This document shows, in pieces, positions 18,867-29,419 of a DNA stretch of 64,000 bases. The first letter of the stretch is position 1. The number at the start of each line of letters is the position of its first letter. Source of the stretch: Sulfuriferula thiophila (GTDB lineage: Bacteria; Pseudomonadota; Gammaproteobacteria; Burkholderiales; Sulfuriferulaceae). The DNA lies in assembly GCF_003864975.1 (NCBI RefSeq), contig NZ_BHGL01000033.1:178787-242786 (forward strand), in the 5' to 3' direction. The notes below the pieces were generated by a model that worked only from the letters and a program-made list of their open reading frames with translations, searched no databases and was not told where the DNA came from. Both the position numbers and the translations under genes were made by a program.

Positions 18867-18952
18867 GATAGTCGCGTTATTTGCTCTGAGGACAAAGAAT
18901 TTGTCGTCATGCAAAGCAAACTACCGATTATTTAACTTTAAGGATTTCAAAA

Positions 18953-19162
18953 ATGAACAAACTGTTGTCCGCTATCATCGCTGCTGCTTTTGCTGCTGTT
19001 TCTTTCTCTGCTGTTGCTGCTGATGCACCTGCACCAGCTGCTGAAGCTGCTAAAACTGAAATGGCTGCGCCTGTGAAGCATAAAGTTAAAAAACATCACG
19101 CCAAGAAAAAGGCGACTGCTAAAAAAGAAGCTGCACCAGCAGAAGCACCAGCTGCTAAGTAA
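18953..19162 (+). CDS. Small exported Ala/Lys-rich protein
   Basis: This 69-residue product has a clear signal peptide (hydrophobic, ending SAVAA), so the mature part of about 45 residues is exported. The mature chain is low-complexity: an Ala/Pro/Glu start, a His/Lys-rich basic core (VKHKVKKHHAKKKATAKK) and an Ala/Pro end. A good AAGGA ribosome site and a strong terminator frame it as a single-gene unit. No enzyme motif; it could coat DNA, polymers or metal ions, but that is speculation. Confidence 0.8.
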   Translation: MNKLLSAIIAAAFAAVSFSAVAADAPAPAAEAAKTEMAAPVKHKVKKHHAKKKATAKKEAAPAEAPAAK

Positions 19163-19182
19163 TCAGGTTTCGTTATATTAAG

Positions 19183-19212
19183 AAGGCGGGAGAGTATCCC
19201 CGCCTTTTTTTA
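19183..19212 (+). terminator. Terminator of the Ala/Lys-rich protein gene
   Basis: AAGGCGGG and CCCGCCTT form an 8-bp GC-rich stem around an eight-base loop, followed by seven T. It ends the small exported-protein unit before nudJ. Confidence 0.9.
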
Positions 19213-19273
19213 TTGCCCATACTTTGCGTGATGCCGTTCTGACAAGGTAAAATCGGATTTTTGCGTGCACATA

Positions 19274-19716
19274 ATGATCTGGAAACCCCATGTGACCGTT
19301 GCTGCTGTGGTTGAGCAGGATGGAAAATTTCTGCTGGTGGAAGAGCAAACCTCAGATGGCATTTTGTTTAACCAACCTGCGGGTCACCTCGATGCTGGTG
19401 AATCCATTCTTGCTGCTGTCGTACGCGAGACGCTGGAAGAAACCGCCTACCATTTCATACCGGAAGCGCTGGTCGGTATCTATCAGTGGCATCAGGCTGC
19501 GCATGACCGCACGTATTTGCGTTTTGCTTTTACCGGCCAGCTTGTTGGTCATGATGCTGAGCGGGTGCTGGATAAGGGAATTATCCGTGCTGTATGGCAA
19601 ACTGCGGATGAAGCCCGCGCTTTGCAGTTGCGTCACCGCAGCCCGCTGGTGATGGATTGCATTGATGATTATCTTGGCGGAATGCGTTACCCGCTGGCGA
19701 TGTTACGGCATTACGG

Positions 19717-19720
<4 letters not shown>
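19274..19720 (+). CDS. nudJ: Nudix hydrolase, NudJ-like phosphatase
   Basis: This 148-residue Nudix enzyme begins WKPHVTVAAVV, like E. coli NudJ, which acts on HMP-PP and nucleoside di/triphosphates. The Nudix box runs GHLDAGESILAAVVRETLEET with all catalytic Glu residues present. A GTG start at 19265 is possible; I chose the ATG at 19274 by alignment with NudJ. It overlaps the next gene by 4 nt. Since mnmA follows, as it does nudJ in enterobacteria, the pair looks ancestral. Confidence 0.88.
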
Positions 19721-21893
<2,173 letters not shown>

Positions 21894-21938
21894 TTTGCTT
21901 CCAACGGTTAAAACCTAGATTGTGTCATAATCTGGGAC

Positions 21939-23186
21939 ATGAATACATTTACTTTGATTTTTCTAATTGCATTGACGTTGACTACCGGCTTGCGGGCTTG
22001 GTTAGCTACACGTCAGATCCGCCATGTCACCCAAAATCGTGATCAGGTTCCTGCTGCTTTCGTTAATCAGATCAGTCTGGAGCAACATCAGAAAGCCGCC
22101 GATTATACTGTGGCGAAAAGCCGGCTATCACTGTTGCAAATCGCACTGGAAGTTGTGGTTGTGCTGGGTTTCACCCTGGCGGGTGGTCTGGATTGGCTGG
22201 CGCGATTCTGGGCCGGGCATATCGATCAGGCTCTGGTTGCTAATGTGGCGCTGATAGGCAGTGTAATCGTGCTCAGTGGCTTGATTGAGCTGCCGATGGA
22301 TATGTACCGGAAATTCGGGCTGGAACAGCGTTTTGGCTTTAACACCATGACCGTGCCGCAGTTTTTACGGGATATGGCGTTGCAGTTCGTGCTCGGCGCG
22401 ATGTTGGGGCTGCCTTTGCTGTTTGCCGTGCTGTGGATTATCGCAACTGCGGGTAGTTACTGGTGGTTATACGCTTGGTTGGTGTGGGTGGGTTTCAATT
22501 TGACGATACTGGCTATTTATCCCAATTTTATTGCGCCATTATTTAACAAATTTGAGCCATTGCCGGACGGCGAGCTAAAACAGCGCATCGGTCAGTTACT
22601 GCAGAAATGCGGTTTTGCCGCACAGGGCCTGTTCGTCATGGATGGCTCCAAGCGCAGTCGGCATGGCAATGCTTATTTTACCGGCTTCGGTAAGAGCAAG
22701 CGTATAGTGTTATTTGACACGCTGATCAAACATTTGCAATCCAGTGAAATAGAAGCCGTGCTGGCGCATGAACTGGGGCATTTCCATCATCGCCACGTGC
22801 TGAAGCGTATGGTCTGGGTGTTTGGTATGAGTCTGGCTTTTCTGTGGGTGCTTAATCTGCTGATGACCAGCCCGTGGTTTTTTGCCGGTTTAAATGTTTC
22901 GCAAATGGGAGCGGGCGCCGGGTTCGTCCTGTTTTTCATGGTATTGCCCGTATTTACGCTGCCTTTGCAGCCGTTGTCCAGCGTATACTCGCGCAAACAT
23001 GAATTCGAAGCCGATGCCTATGCGGCGCAGCATGCTGAGGCGGATGATCTGGTAAGTGCATTGATAAAACTGTATCGTGATAATGCGGCGACACTGACGC
23101 CAGACAGCTTGTATTCATTGTTTTATGACTCACATCCAAATGCGCAACAGCGGGTAGCGCGTTTGTCAGCTTCCGTGCATAATTAG
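21939..23186 (+). CDS. M48 family membrane metalloprotease (Ste24/CAAX type)
   Basis: This 415-residue integral membrane protease has several hydrophobic helices and the zinc motif HELGH at 277-281, with a further Glu in RKHEFEADAYAA. The long N-terminal membrane part (peptidase M48 N domain, with GFNTMTVPQFLRD) marks the Ste24/CAAX prenyl protease 1 group rather than HtpX. In bacteria, which mostly lack prenylated proteins, such enzymes probably do membrane protein quality control. Followed by a cytochrome c gene 25 nt later. Confidence 0.92.
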   Translation: MNTFTLIFLIALTLTTGLRAWLATRQIRHVTQNRDQVPAAFVNQISLEQHQKAADYTVAKSRLSLLQIALEVVVVLGFTLAGGLDWLARFWAGHIDQALVANVALIGSVIVLSGLIELPMDMYRKFGLEQRFGFNTMTVPQFLRDMALQFVLGAMLGLPLLFAVLWIIATAGSYWWLYAWLVWVGFNLTILAIYPNFIAPLFNKFEPLPDGELKQRIGQLLQKCGFAAQGLFVMDGSKRSRHGNAYFTGFGKSKRIVLFDTLIKHLQSSEIEAVLAHELGHFHHRHVLKRMVWVFGMSLAFLWVLNLLMTSPWFFAGLNVSQMGAGAGFVLFFMVLPVFTLPLQPLSSVYSRKHEFEADAYAAQHAEADDLVSALIKLYRDNAATLTPDSLYSLFYDSHPNAQQRVARLSASVHN

Positions 23187-23211
23187 TAACGCATTTTTAA
23201 AAGGAATGAAT

Positions 23212-23520
23212 ATGAAACAGCTACTTATTGCATTAGCGTTGGTGAGTGTTTCCAGCGTGTCCGGGGCAGCTACTTTTGAAAAAGGCGACCCGAAGATTGG
23301 CAAGGCGCTGGTGGATAAGTCGTGCCAGAGCTGCCATGCATCCATGTTCGGTGGCGATGCATCCAAAATTTACACGCGCGCTGATCATAAGGTTAAAACA
23401 CCGCAGCAATTGGTGGCGCGCATCAGCGCATGCAATACCAATACCGGTACCGGCTGGTTCCCTGAAGATGAGGCGCATGTTGCTGCATATTTGAACCAGC
23501 AATACTACAAGTTCAAATAA
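23212..23520 (+). CDS. Small periplasmic c-type cytochrome
   Basis: A 102-residue protein with a signal peptide (about 1-19) and one haem-binding CQSCH (Cys38, Cys41, His42). The second half has a further Cys in ARISACNTNTGTGWFPEDE and ends YLNQQYYKFK. A distal Met ligand is not obvious: the only Met after the haem site is Met45, only three residues from His42. Some small cytochromes use Asn or an open site instead. The ATG at 23212 is chosen because AGG lies 7 nt upstream; the ATG at 23206 is too close to it. The role is electron transfer or small-ligand binding, partner unknown. Confidence 0.88.
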   Translation: MKQLLIALALVSVSSVSGAATFEKGDPKIGKALVDKSCQSCHASMFGGDASKIYTRADHKVKTPQQLVARISACNTNTGTGWFPEDEAHVAAYLNQQYYKFK

Positions 23521-23527
23521 AAACGTA

Positions 23528-23551
23528 CAGGCAAGCGATCCTGCTTGCCTG
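23528..23551. repeat. Hairpin downstream of the cytochrome gene
   Basis: CAGGCAAGC and GCTTGCCTG form perfect 9-bp arms around a six-base loop. A second hairpin (GTAGCCAG/CTGGCTAC) follows within the same convergent gap of about 90 bp. Neither has a T-run, so they are possible bidirectional transcript ends or mRNA-protecting structures. Confidence 0.6.
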
Positions 23552-23610
23552 CTGTCCGGCCAGGCGTAGCCAGCGGTAAGAGCGGCTGGCTACTGGCTCG
23601 GGTATGCGTA

Positions 23611-24096
23611 TCACATTGCCAGTGATATCCCTTCCTGGATGATATCGTTTAGCAATTTTTCCACTTCGTTGAAGATGGCTTTCGACGCTTGTGCTTTGGC
23701 AGTGGGTGGCTTGCGATAGGCTACGTAAATCGTGTCTGGATGCCCAGGCAGGTTGTACACGGCAATGCTGTATGGGCAAAGCATGATATTGCCGGGGTCA
23801 GCTGCCATCATTTTGCGTGAAAGCACAGCGCTGCAAAACTCTATCTGCTCGGCATTCAGATAAATTTGCTCGGTAGCACCCAGATCTTTCCCGGTACGAT
23901 CAAGCATTTCACTGATATGATTGATATGGTTTATTTTTAAGCCGCGCCCTTCTACAGCGGTGACAAGAGAATCGCGAACGCTGCCGAAGTCGCCTTTTGT
24001 GGTGTAAATCTTGCTGAAGCTATTTGAATCTGCTGCGCTTGCTGGCAGGCTCATCGCTAATACAAGTAAAACCAGACTGGTTAGAATCGCTTTCAT
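23611..24096 (-). CDS. DUF302 family periplasmic protein
   Basis: This 161-residue protein has a signal peptide (about 1-21) followed by a DUF302 domain. Typical elements are GDFGSVRDSLVTAVEGRGLKI near the start and the CPYSIAVYNLP stretch in the middle. DUF302 proteins are widespread and uncharacterised; some occur with sulfur or metal metabolism genes. It converges with the cytochrome c gene and is divergent from the ModE-like regulator. Confidence 0.85.
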   Translation of the reverse strand: MKAILTSLVLLVLAMSLPASAADSNSFSKIYTTKGDFGSVRDSLVTAVEGRGLKINHINHISEMLDRTGKDLGATEQIYLNAEQIEFCSAVLSRKMMAADPGNIMLCPYSIAVYNLPGHPDTIYVAYRKPPTAKAQASKAIFNEVEKLLNDIIQEGISLAM

Positions 24097-24157
24097 GCTG
24101 CACCTCCATAATGATATTTTTCACGTCTAAAATGATACGTACACGAGTGCATGTAAA

Positions 24158-24520
24158 TTGACTATACAAACGGATACGCAAGTATGGGGCAGGGTATGGA
24201 TAACGCGCAATGGTAAAAATTTCATTGGTCGCGGGCGGGTAGAACTGTTAAAGCAGATTGGTGAAACGGGTTCCATTTCCAAAGCCGCCAAATCCATGAA
24301 GATGAGCTATAAAGCCGCGTGGGATGCAGTGGATGCGATGGGCCATGCCTTTGGTGAAGCTATGGTCACTACCAGTACTGGTGGCAAAGGCGGCGGCGGG
24401 GCGCAGCTTACCGCGAAAGCGCATCAGGTGATAGCCGCATTTGCGCAGATGGAATTACAGCATGCGGTAATGCTGCAAACGCTGACGGCTGAGTTTAATG
24501 CGGCGTTGCGTCAGGCTTAG
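24158..24520 (+). CDS. ModE-type DNA-binding regulator without a molybdate-binding domain
   Basis: A 120-residue protein consisting only of the winged HTH of ModE (ISKAAKSMKMSYKAAWDAVDAM, TSTGGKGGGGAQLTAKAHQ). Full ModE adds two TOBE (molbindin) domains that bind molybdate; these are absent. It starts with TTG at 24158, the best fit in this frame. The location against moaE-moaD-moeA suggests control of molybdenum cofactor genes or of a Mo transporter elsewhere. It overlaps moaE by 26 nt tail to tail. Confidence 0.9.
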   Translation: MTIQTDTQVWGRVWITRNGKNFIGRGRVELLKQIGETGSISKAAKSMKMSYKAAWDAVDAMGHAFGEAMVTTSTGGKGGGGAQLTAKAHQVIAAFAQMELQHAVMLQTLTAEFNAALRQA

Positions 24521-24965
24521 ACCAGCGTTGCGTTGCTGTTTCATCAGTTTCGCGCGCATCTACCCAGCGCGCACCTTGCGGGGTCAATTCTTTCTTCCAG
24601 AACGGTGCTCGCGTTTTCAGATAATCCATAATGAATTCACACGTGGCAAATGCGTCGTGACGATGCATGGAAGCGACAGCGACCAGCACAATCTGGTCAC
24701 TCGGGTATAAGTCACCAATACGATGGATGATGGTGGCATCGATAACCTGCCAGCGTTGTGTAGCCTCGGCCACAATCTCGCGTAATGCCTTTTCCGTCAT
24801 GGCCGGGTAATGCTCCAGACTCATCGCCGCTACGCTGCTGCCATCGTTGATGTCGCGTACCAGACCGACAAAGCTTGCGACTGCGCCTATCTGCGGCTGA
24901 TTTGCGCGTAATTCGGCGACTTCGCTGCTGAGGTCGAAATCTTCAGTTTGCACAGCAATTTTCAT
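24495..24965 (-). CDS. moaE: Molybdopterin synthase catalytic subunit MoaE
   Basis: A 156-residue large subunit that transfers sulfur from MoaD thiocarboxylate onto precursor Z to make molybdopterin. Recognisable family segments are GAVASFVGLVRDINDGS, LEHYPAMTEKAL, IIHRIGDL and the C-terminal FWKKELTPQGARWVDA with the catalytic Lys. It begins immediately after the moaD stop codon. Confidence 0.96.
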   Translation of the reverse strand: MKIAVQTEDFDLSSEVAELRANQPQIGAVASFVGLVRDINDGSSVAAMSLEHYPAMTEKALREIVAEATQRWQVIDATIIHRIGDLYPSDQIVLVAVASMHRHDAFATCEFIMDYLKTRAPFWKKELTPQGARWVDARETDETATQRWSKPDATPH

Positions 24966-25223
24966 TTAACCCCCAGTTACCGGCGGGAATATCGCCACTT
25001 CATCGCCTACGGCTATGGGGGCGACCATATCCACCAACTCCTGGTTGACGGCGATACGGAAGGCTTGTCCTGGCGCGAGCAGTTCGGCCCAGATGCCGCC
25101 GCGGGCGCGCAGCACATCCAGCAGCATCGCGGTCATTACCGCACCCTCCGGCAATTCAACAGTTTCTTCGCTACAGCCGAATTGTTCACGTAACCTGGCG
25201 AAATATAGGACCTTGATCTTCAT
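24966..25223 (-). CDS. moaD: Molybdopterin synthase sulfur carrier MoaD
   Basis: This 85-residue ubiquitin-fold protein ends in Gly-Gly (PPVTGG), the site adenylated by MoeB and converted to thiocarboxylate. The start MKIKVLYFARLREQFG is standard. The ATG at 25223 overlaps the moeA stop by one base (TGATG); a GTG one codon earlier is possible. Order moeA-moaD-moaE is one transcription unit. Confidence 0.95.
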   Translation of the reverse strand: MKIKVLYFARLREQFGCSEETVELPEGAVMTAMLLDVLRARGGIWAELLAPGQAFRIAVNQELVDMVAPIAVGDEVAIFPPVTGG

Positions 25224-26422
25224 CACAGTACTTCACTAAAGGGGATAAATTTAACCATATCACCAATGCGGATAGTTTGTCCGATGTCCAGATCAACAAA
25301 GCCATTGGCCCAGACGGTGGAATTGAGCACGCCTGAACTCTGGTTAGGATAGAGCTGAACTTCGAGTTCGCCATCGGCAGCAATCCGGGTGCGTCCACGG
25401 AGGAATTCGCGACGGTCACCCGATTTCAGCCATTCGCTGGCGGCGCGAACTCGGTAAATGGTGGGGCGCAGTTGGGTGGCACCCATGCGCTTGAGGATGA
25501 AGGGGCGGGCGAACAGGCTGAAAGTGGCAAACGCGGATACCGGATTGCCGGGTAAACCGATGAAATCGGCTTCGCCAATGCGACCAAACGCCAGCGGTTT
25601 GCCCGGTTTCATTGCCACTTTCCACAAGTCTATCGTGCCTAGCTGACTGACGGCGGCCTTGACATGGTCTTCTTCGCCAACCGATACGCCGCCGCTGGTG
25701 ATGATGACATCGGCCAACGTGGCTGCGTGCTGCAAGGTGGCAATGGTGTCCTTCAAGGTGTCAGGAATCGCACCCAGATCGATCCATTCGCAGCCCAGTG
25801 CTTGTATTAACCCAGTCAGTGTATAGCGATTGGAGTTGTATATTTGTCCTGGCTGCAAGGCAGTGCCGGGTTGTGCCAGTTCGTCACCGGTGGAGAAGCT
25901 GGCAACTTTCAGGCGCCGGTACACCGGCAGCGTCGCCAGTCCGATCGAGGCAGCCAGCCCCATGTGTGCGGCACCGAGGCGGGTGCCAAGCGGCAGTATC
26001 TCGTCACCGGCCATGATGTCTTCGCCGGCACGGCGGATGTTGGCGCCGGGTTTGACCGGCTGTTGCAGGCGGATGTAGTTGCCGTCAACCGTGCAGTTTT
26101 CCTGCATGACCACGGCATCAGCGCCAGGCGGAATTGGTGCGCCAGTAAAGATGCGTGCGGCGCTGGCGATCTGCAGCGGTTCGCCGACATGGCCGGCAGC
26201 GATGCGTTGTGAAACCAGCAAGGGCTGGTCAGTATGGCATTCGGCGGCGCGTAGGGCATAGCCATCCATCGCGCTATTATCCAGCGGCGGTACGGTGATG
26301 GCAGATACCTGGGTAACAGCAAGCACGCGGCCAAGTGACGCTTCGGTGGCAATGGTTTCGGTTGCGGTTAATGCGCGCGCACGATCCAGAAGTTCGCTTA
26401 ATAGTTGATCTGCAGTCAGCAC
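25223..26422 (-). CDS. moeA: Molybdopterin molybdenumtransferase MoeA
   Basis: A 399-residue enzyme that inserts molybdate into adenylated molybdopterin. PPLDNSAMDGYALRA, the MPT-binding IITSGGVSVGEEDH and KPGKPLAFG are diagnostic, and the C-terminal domain IV is present. The GTG start at 26422 is chosen because AAGGAG lies 7 nt upstream; the longer frame to 26482 runs through the efp terminator. First gene of moeA-moaD-moaE. Confidence 0.95.
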   Translation of the reverse strand: MLTADQLLSELLDRARALTATETIATEASLGRVLAVTQVSAITVPPLDNSAMDGYALRAAECHTDQPLLVSQRIAAGHVGEPLQIASAARIFTGAPIPPGADAVVMQENCTVDGNYIRLQQPVKPGANIRRAGEDIMAGDEILPLGTRLGAAHMGLAASIGLATLPVYRRLKVASFSTGDELAQPGTALQPGQIYNSNRYTLTGLIQALGCEWIDLGAIPDTLKDTIATLQHAATLADVIITSGGVSVGEEDHVKAAVSQLGTIDLWKVAMKPGKPLAFGRIGEADFIGLPGNPVSAFATFSLFARPFILKRMGATQLRPTIYRVRAASEWLKSGDRREFLRGRTRIAADGELEVQLYPNQSSGVLNSTVWANGFVDLDIGQTIRIGDMVKFIPFSEVL

Positions 26423-26440
26423 AGTTACACTCCTTGAAAA

Positions 26441-26466
26441 TAAAAAAAGCAGCCGAAGCTGCTTTC
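26441..26466 (-). terminator. Terminator of efp
   Basis: On the minus strand AAAGCAGC and GCTGCTTT make an 8-bp stem closed by a stable TTCG tetraloop and followed by a T-run. It lies between efp and moeA, which read in the same direction. Confidence 0.92.
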
Positions 26467-26509
26467 CTGTCAGTTTAACCACCTGGGTTGAGGCAGGCAG
26501 TTAAGCTGT

Positions 26510-27067
26510 TTAGTTTGCGCGGCGTTTGAACTCGTTGGTGCGGGTATCGATTTCGATCTTGTCGCCAATTTCAACAAAGGCTGCCACCGGGATTTCAAAA
26601 CCGGTAGAGATCTTTGCAGGCTTCAAAACTTTACCGGAGGTGTCACCACGTACGGCTGGCTCAGTGTAAATCACTTCGCGTACAACGGTGTTAGGCATCT
26701 CTACTGAAATTGCTTTGCCATTGTAGAACATTACTTCCAGCGGCATTGCATCTTCCAGGTAATTCAATGCGTCGCCCATGTTGTCAGCTTCGATTTCATA
26801 CTGATTGTATTCAGCATCCATGAACACGTACATAGGATCAGCAAAATAGGAGTAAGTGCAATCTTTGTAATCGAGTTGTACAGATTGAAATTTCTCATCT
26901 GCTTTGTACACAGCCTCAGCCGTTGCACCGGTCAGCAGATTCTTCATCTTCATTTTAACGACGGAAGCATTACGGCCAGACTTGCTGAATTCGGCCTTCT
27001 GTACAACCATAGGGTCGTTACCGACCATAAATACGTTACCTGCGCGTAGCTCTTGTGCTGTTTTCAT
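26510..27067 (-). CDS. efp: Elongation factor P, arginine-rhamnosylated type
   Basis: This 185-residue factor relieves ribosome stalling at polyproline. It has the KOW-like N domain and two OB domains. The tip of domain I reads KSGRNAS, putting Arg at position 32, where the better known EF-P of E. coli carries a lysine two residues on. The Arg32 type is modified with rhamnose by EarP, which is encoded 1.2 kb away (28309-29415). Single-gene unit ended by a TTCG-loop terminator. Confidence 0.96.
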   Translation of the reverse strand: MKTAQELRAGNVFMVGNDPMVVQKAEFSKSGRNASVVKMKMKNLLTGATAEAVYKADEKFQSVQLDYKDCTYSYFADPMYVFMDAEYNQYEIEADNMGDALNYLEDAMPLEVMFYNGKAISVEMPNTVVREVIYTEPAVRGDTSGKVLKPAKISTGFEIPVAAFVEIGDKIEIDTRTNEFKRRAN

Positions 27068-27210
27068 CTGATATTCCTGCGAATGGGTATGGGGTAAATA
27101 AATTAGTTCGCCATTTTAACCGATACTGGTAAATTTCACCAAACTCGTTGAAAAATAGGCGAGTTCAAGTGTTGATGTGGGGCCTGCTTTTTACGATTCA
27201 ACTGGCTAGG

Positions 27211-27663
27211 TTACGGTACGGATGCGATTTTGATGATAATTTTGCGAATCTCGCCCTTGCTGACTAGTGGTGCGTGCGCGTCTTCCGGGAAAAACAGGCA
27301 GAAGCTGCCGGCTGGGGTGGCAATCCAGCTGCCTGGTGCATCACTGAAAAACTGGATATCGTGATCGGCACGATAGTCAGCCACGGGTTCATGGCATTCG
27401 CGCACCGGCTTCCAGCCCATTTCATCTATGCCTTGCAGCACTAACTGGATGTCGATGTATTTGCGGTGGCATTCCAGTTGAGCCTCACTCCGGCTTCTGC
27501 CTGTTGCCGTTTCGGCAATTGCGAATATGTCTTTACCCTGAATCGGGTGCTGCCCGGGTGTCAGTTTTAGCAGGTCGGTGCTGCGCAAAAAATCAAAAGC
27601 GACAGGAAACAGTGGATGCAGGGCAAAGTAGCGTTCGGCGTTGGCGAGTGTATCGAGAATCAT
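27211..27663 (-). CDS. YhcH/YjgK/YiaL family protein
   Basis: This 150-residue cupin-like protein belongs to the YhcH/EbgC group linked to sugar metabolism (sialic acid or beta-galactosides in enterobacteria). Family hallmarks are the start MILDTLANAERY, ECHRKYIDIQLVLQGIDEMGW and the C-terminal FFPEDAHAPLV with putative metal-binding His/Glu. The start at 27663 removes a shadow N-terminal extension. No sugar-catabolic genes are nearby, so the physiological role is open. Confidence 0.85.
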   Translation of the reverse strand: MILDTLANAERYFALHPLFPVAFDFLRSTDLLKLTPGQHPIQGKDIFAIAETATGRSRSEAQLECHRKYIDIQLVLQGIDEMGWKPVRECHEPVADYRADHDIQFFSDAPGSWIATPAGSFCLFFPEDAHAPLVSKGEIRKIIIKIASVP

Positions 27664-27823
27664 GGTCAGATTTGTGTGGGTTTGATGGATAGACTCTAGT
27701 ATTGGCCAACTGATATTGCAAGTGCTGTGTGTTGATAGCAGGCGCACATGTCTATGAGTACTGGCAGAACAATTTATCTGGTCTATATTGGAAATATATC
27801 AATAATACTACTGGAGAATGATC

Positions 27824-28261
27824 ATGAAACGCTTATTTATTGCCACTTTGCTGCTTTGCTTGTTGCCTGCCGCACCTGTGATGGCTGAGCAGTTACAGAG
27901 ATTCGGTAGTTACGAATTACATTACAATGCGATGCCTACCGCTGATTTGGCTCCAGAGGTCGCTAAAGCTTACAACATCGACCGCAGTAAGAATCGCGTG
28001 CTGGTGACTATTTCAGTGCTTAAGTCCAGTCGGCTTGGGGTTGCCGGACAGCCGGTATCAGCTGCGCTGGAGGTGAATGCAGTTAACCTGTCCCAGCAAT
28101 TGCATCAGGTAACAATGCGTGAGATCAAGGAAGGCGCCGCAGTCTATTACATTGGTGATTTTCGCATAACGCCGCCAGACACGCTGAAATTCACGGTGGT
28201 AGCTAAACCAGCCGGTGAAAAACAGGGCAATACTGTTGAATTTTCCCAGCAGTTTTTTTAA
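27824..28261 (+). CDS. DUF4426 family periplasmic protein
   Basis: A 145-residue secreted protein with a signal peptide (about 1-21, ending VMA) and a DUF4426 domain (FGSYELHYNAMPTADLAPEVA, KNRVLVTISVL). Members are common in gamma- and betaproteobacteria and uncharacterised. The ATG at 27824 is preferred over one two codons upstream because GGAG is 8 nt away. Convergent with earP, 47 bp apart. Confidence 0.85.
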   Translation: MKRLFIATLLLCLLPAAPVMAEQLQRFGSYELHYNAMPTADLAPEVAKAYNIDRSKNRVLVTISVLKSSRLGVAGQPVSAALEVNAVNLSQQLHQVTMREIKEGAAVYYIGDFRITPPDTLKFTVVAKPAGEKQGNTVEFSQQFF

Positions 28262-28308
28262 TGTATTGCCATTTGGTAAGTCATTACGGAACAAGCTAAT
28301 GATCTATA

Positions 28309-29415
28309 TTATTGATCTTTAACCAGATTAATAGCCAGATCAGCTTGCTGAATCAGTTGCTCTACCCAGGCTTCATGATGATACTTAAGCTGTGGATAGG
28401 TGCTCTGCCATGCCTGCCAGTTCAACGTGCCGGAGGGTAACTGGTTCCAGCAATGCCAGAAGCTAGTCAGCTGGACGGCACTGCCGCTGTTCAAGCCTCG
28501 TTGGTACAGTGCTAAGAATGCATTCAGCTTGGCGTGATGCGCATTGTCGGCTTGCGGATAGATGTGCCAGATAAACGGTTGCCCGGCCCACAGCGCGCGG
28601 ACGAAGGAGTCTTCGCCACGTACAAAATTCATGTCGCACGCCCATAGCAACTGATCGTAACTGTCCTGATCGAGAAAGGATAGCCGATGCATGGTCAGAT
28701 TGCCGCGTTGCCATGGTTTATTTTCCCCGAAAAACGCACTGACTTGTGGCGAGAGGCGGCTATCGGGCAATACGCAGCAGATCGGCGTGGGGTTATCAAC
28801 CCAGGCTTGCAATAATGCTGGCAGTGCCGGGTTTTCGTAACCGAACAGCGATATTTTGCAGGCTGCGGGGTCGGGGGAAATGCCGAGTTGTGTCCAGAAT
28901 TCACGTTGTGCCGTGGCTGAGGCTTGAAACGCGCGGCGGCGGTCAATCAGGCCGTGTTCCCGCAGCAGGCCGCCGGTGTCAGGGGTGAAGCCGGGAAAGA
29001 AGAAGTGTTTTACCAGCGGCAGGCGCGGATGTGGGGAAGGCAGGCGATGACAGCCGGCCACCCAGTCTTCGGCGCTGAGGTATTCGAGGTTGATCCAGCG
29101 TGGTTTGACGGCGCTGGCGGCCATGGCTGCGATGTAATTGTCAGGGATGTCGCAGGCAAAAGCTTCGATAACGACATCAGCGATTTCGACATCAGGAAAG
29201 TCGGCTGGCCACAGGCATACCTCCACACCACACAGGGTTTGGCGCAGCGCACCGGAGTCAATGCCCGGGTACAGCGCTGCCAATGGGTGCAGGTCATCCA
29301 CCCACAGACGCACGTTGATGCCATGCTCAGCTACCAGTTGCCGCGCCAGCCGCCAGGTCACTGCGATGTCGCCATAGTTGTCTATGACGGTGCAGAAAAT
29401 ATCCCAGCGTGGCAT
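28309..29415 (-). CDS. earP: EF-P arginine rhamnosyltransferase EarP
   Basis: This 368-residue GT-B glycosyltransferase (formerly DUF2331) moves rhamnose from dTDP-L-rhamnose onto Arg32 of EF-P. The N-terminal CTVIDNYGDIAVTWRLARQL contains the conserved Asp pair (here Asp12 and Asp16). The C-terminal domain has NFVRGEDSFVRALWAGQPFIWHIYPQ, including the nucleotide-sugar-binding Glu. It follows valS by 4 nt in the same direction, so it is probably expressed with a tRNA synthetase. The matching substrate efp and the donor genes rmlA and rmlB are in this window. Confidence 0.95.
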   Translation of the reverse strand: MPRWDIFCTVIDNYGDIAVTWRLARQLVAEHGINVRLWVDDLHPLAALYPGIDSGALRQTLCGVEVCLWPADFPDVEIADVVIEAFACDIPDNYIAAMAASAVKPRWINLEYLSAEDWVAGCHRLPSPHPRLPLVKHFFFPGFTPDTGGLLREHGLIDRRRAFQASATAQREFWTQLGISPDPAACKISLFGYENPALPALLQAWVDNPTPICCVLPDSRLSPQVSAFFGENKPWQRGNLTMHRLSFLDQDSYDQLLWACDMNFVRGEDSFVRALWAGQPFIWHIYPQADNAHHAKLNAFLALYQRGLNSGSAVQLTSFWHCWNQLPSGTLNWQAWQSTYPQLKYHHEAWVEQLIQQADLAINLVKDQ

Positions 29416-29419
29416 GCGC

